Source: Collinsella stercoris DSM 13279
Lineage (GTDB): Bacteria; Actinomycetota; Coriobacteriia; Coriobacteriales; Coriobacteriaceae
Reading direction: 5' to 3'
Assembly (NCBI RefSeq): GCF_020735465.1
Contig: NZ_CP085935.1
Location: 1-64,000 of the forward strand
Length of the DNA: 64,000 nucleotides
Position 1 is the stretch's first letter, and each line of letters begins with the position of its first letter. Shown one piece after another: positions 63,399-64,000 of the stretch. The notes below the pieces were generated by a model, which saw only the letters and a list, made by a program, of their open reading frames with translations, was not told the origin of the DNA and searched no databases. A program made the translations under genes and the position numbers.

Positions 63399-64000
63399 CT
63401 ACCCGAGGAGCTTCATGGCGGCCTCGTTCGCGGCGTGTTCGTAAGCGTCGTCGAGTGCCGCGAGTGGCACAAGGGCCGCCGCCTTCGCATCGCCTGCGTG
63501 GACGCGCCGCTCGAGGGCGCGTGCAAGCAGCCAGTCCGCAAGGTCGGGGTTCTTGGAGAGCGCGGGTCCGTGCAGGTACGTGCCGATCAGGTTGCGGTGC
63601 ACGCAGCCCTCAAAGCCGTCATCGCCGTTGTTGCCCGTGCCCGCCACCACGGCAGCTCCCAGGGGCGTCTCGTCGGCATCGAGCTTGGTGCGCCCGCCAT
63701 GGTTCTCAAAGCCCACGAGATTGTGGGGGAGCAGGTCGCTGGCGACCGCGACGTTGCCGGTGAGGCGGCCTTCGCCGCGCACGGTCTCCGCACCGATGAC
63801 CCCCAGGCCCTCGACGCGCGTGTCGCCCATGTAGTAGGAGCGCCCGAGCAGCTGATAGCTTCCGCAAATGGCGAGCATGACGCCGTCTTGTTCGATGTAG
63901 GACGCGAGCTTGTCGCGCTGCGAGCGCAGCTCGTTGACGACGGCGAGTTGGTCGCGGTCCGCGCCGCCGCCGATGAGGACCACGTCGGCGGTCGAGAGGT
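63399..64000 (-). CDS. gatD: Lipid II isoglutaminyl synthase, glutaminase subunit (5' end outside window)
   Basis: A CobB/CobQ-like class I glutamine amidotransferase that supplies ammonia for amidation of D-Glu in lipid II. About 200 C-terminal residues are visible; the frame is open to the window edge. The nucleophile Cys is in MLAICGSYQLLG and the catalytic His in GTYLHGPALSKNPDLADWLL; GFENHGGRT and VIGGG-like text (VLIGGGADRDQLAVV) also match GatD. The partner MurT would be expected next, beyond the right edge. The first visible GTG (63983) is internal, not a start. Confidence 0.92.
   Translation of the reverse strand, partial: LSTADVVLIGGGADRDQLAVVNELRSQRDKLASYIEQDGVMLAICGSYQLLGRSYYMGDTRVEGLGVIGAETVRGEGRLTGNVAVASDLLPHNLVGFENHGGRTKLDADETPLGAAVVAGTGNNGDDGFEGCVHRNLIGTYLHGPALSKNPDLADWLLARALERRVHAGDAKAAALVPLAALDDAYEHAANEAAMKLLG

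Overview
The window is a stretch of high-GC chromosome from a Gram-positive actinobacterium, most likely a member of the Coriobacteriia and plausibly Collinsella. This is an inference. It rests on the GC-rich codon use, two LPxTG-anchored surface proteins, type III glutamine synthetase, class III fructose-1,6-bisphosphatase, a MetH split from its activation domain, GatCAB with no GlnRS or AsnRS in view, and an EIIA/HPr sugar PTS operon. No 16S or other rRNA gene is present to settle it.

Left part (1-15.4 kb): the end of a PTS sugar operon (EIIC, GH1 glycosidase, EIIA, HPr), then gatCAB with a GNAT acetyltransferase, an EamA-type permease, a threonine-aldolase-like enzyme, hisS, and ppc. From 15.6 to 23.0 kb lies a surface or accessory block. 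It holds a 1398-residue LPxTG protein and then a decayed island with a DUF1016 nuclease pseudogene, an N-terminally truncated phosphoesterase and a frameshifted ATPase. From 23.3 to 29.3 kb come aspS, a ROK sugar kinase, an FMN reductase and manA, separated by unusually long, repeat-filled intergenic DNA.

Middle (29.6-42.7 kb): a TPP riboswitch with its terminator controls a thiamine-uptake operon (thiamine-binding protein, ABC permease, NMT1-type lipoprotein, ATPase). It is followed by an LPQTG-anchored metallophosphatase, a YibE/F membrane protein, a ferrous-iron operon (feoA, feoA, feoB, Cys-rich small protein) and class III fbp. Right part (42.7-64 kb): a small XRE regulator with its palindrome, a LysR remnant, a 1012-residue STAND/BTAD regulator, a CRM-domain protein, UPF0210, metF/activation domain/metH, gltBD, type III glnA, tRNA-Glu, bioY, and the 3' end of gatD for cell-wall lipid II amidation.

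Functionally, nitrogen metabolism dominates the right end: glutamine synthetase and glutamate synthase are divergently transcribed. Glutamine feeds the amidotransferases GatCAB (tRNA) and GatD (peptidoglycan). The window shows uptake systems for thiamine, biotin and Fe(II) but no synthesis genes for the two vitamins.

The most unusual signal is in the gaps. Several intergenic regions carry degenerate short tandem arrays, each with its own unit. In at least two cases (the ROK kinase and hisS) the first unit of the array is the last codons and stop of the adjacent gene, so the array reads as repeated echoes of the gene's 3' end. Three unrelated inverted-repeat elements of about 100-150 bp also sit in the gaps.
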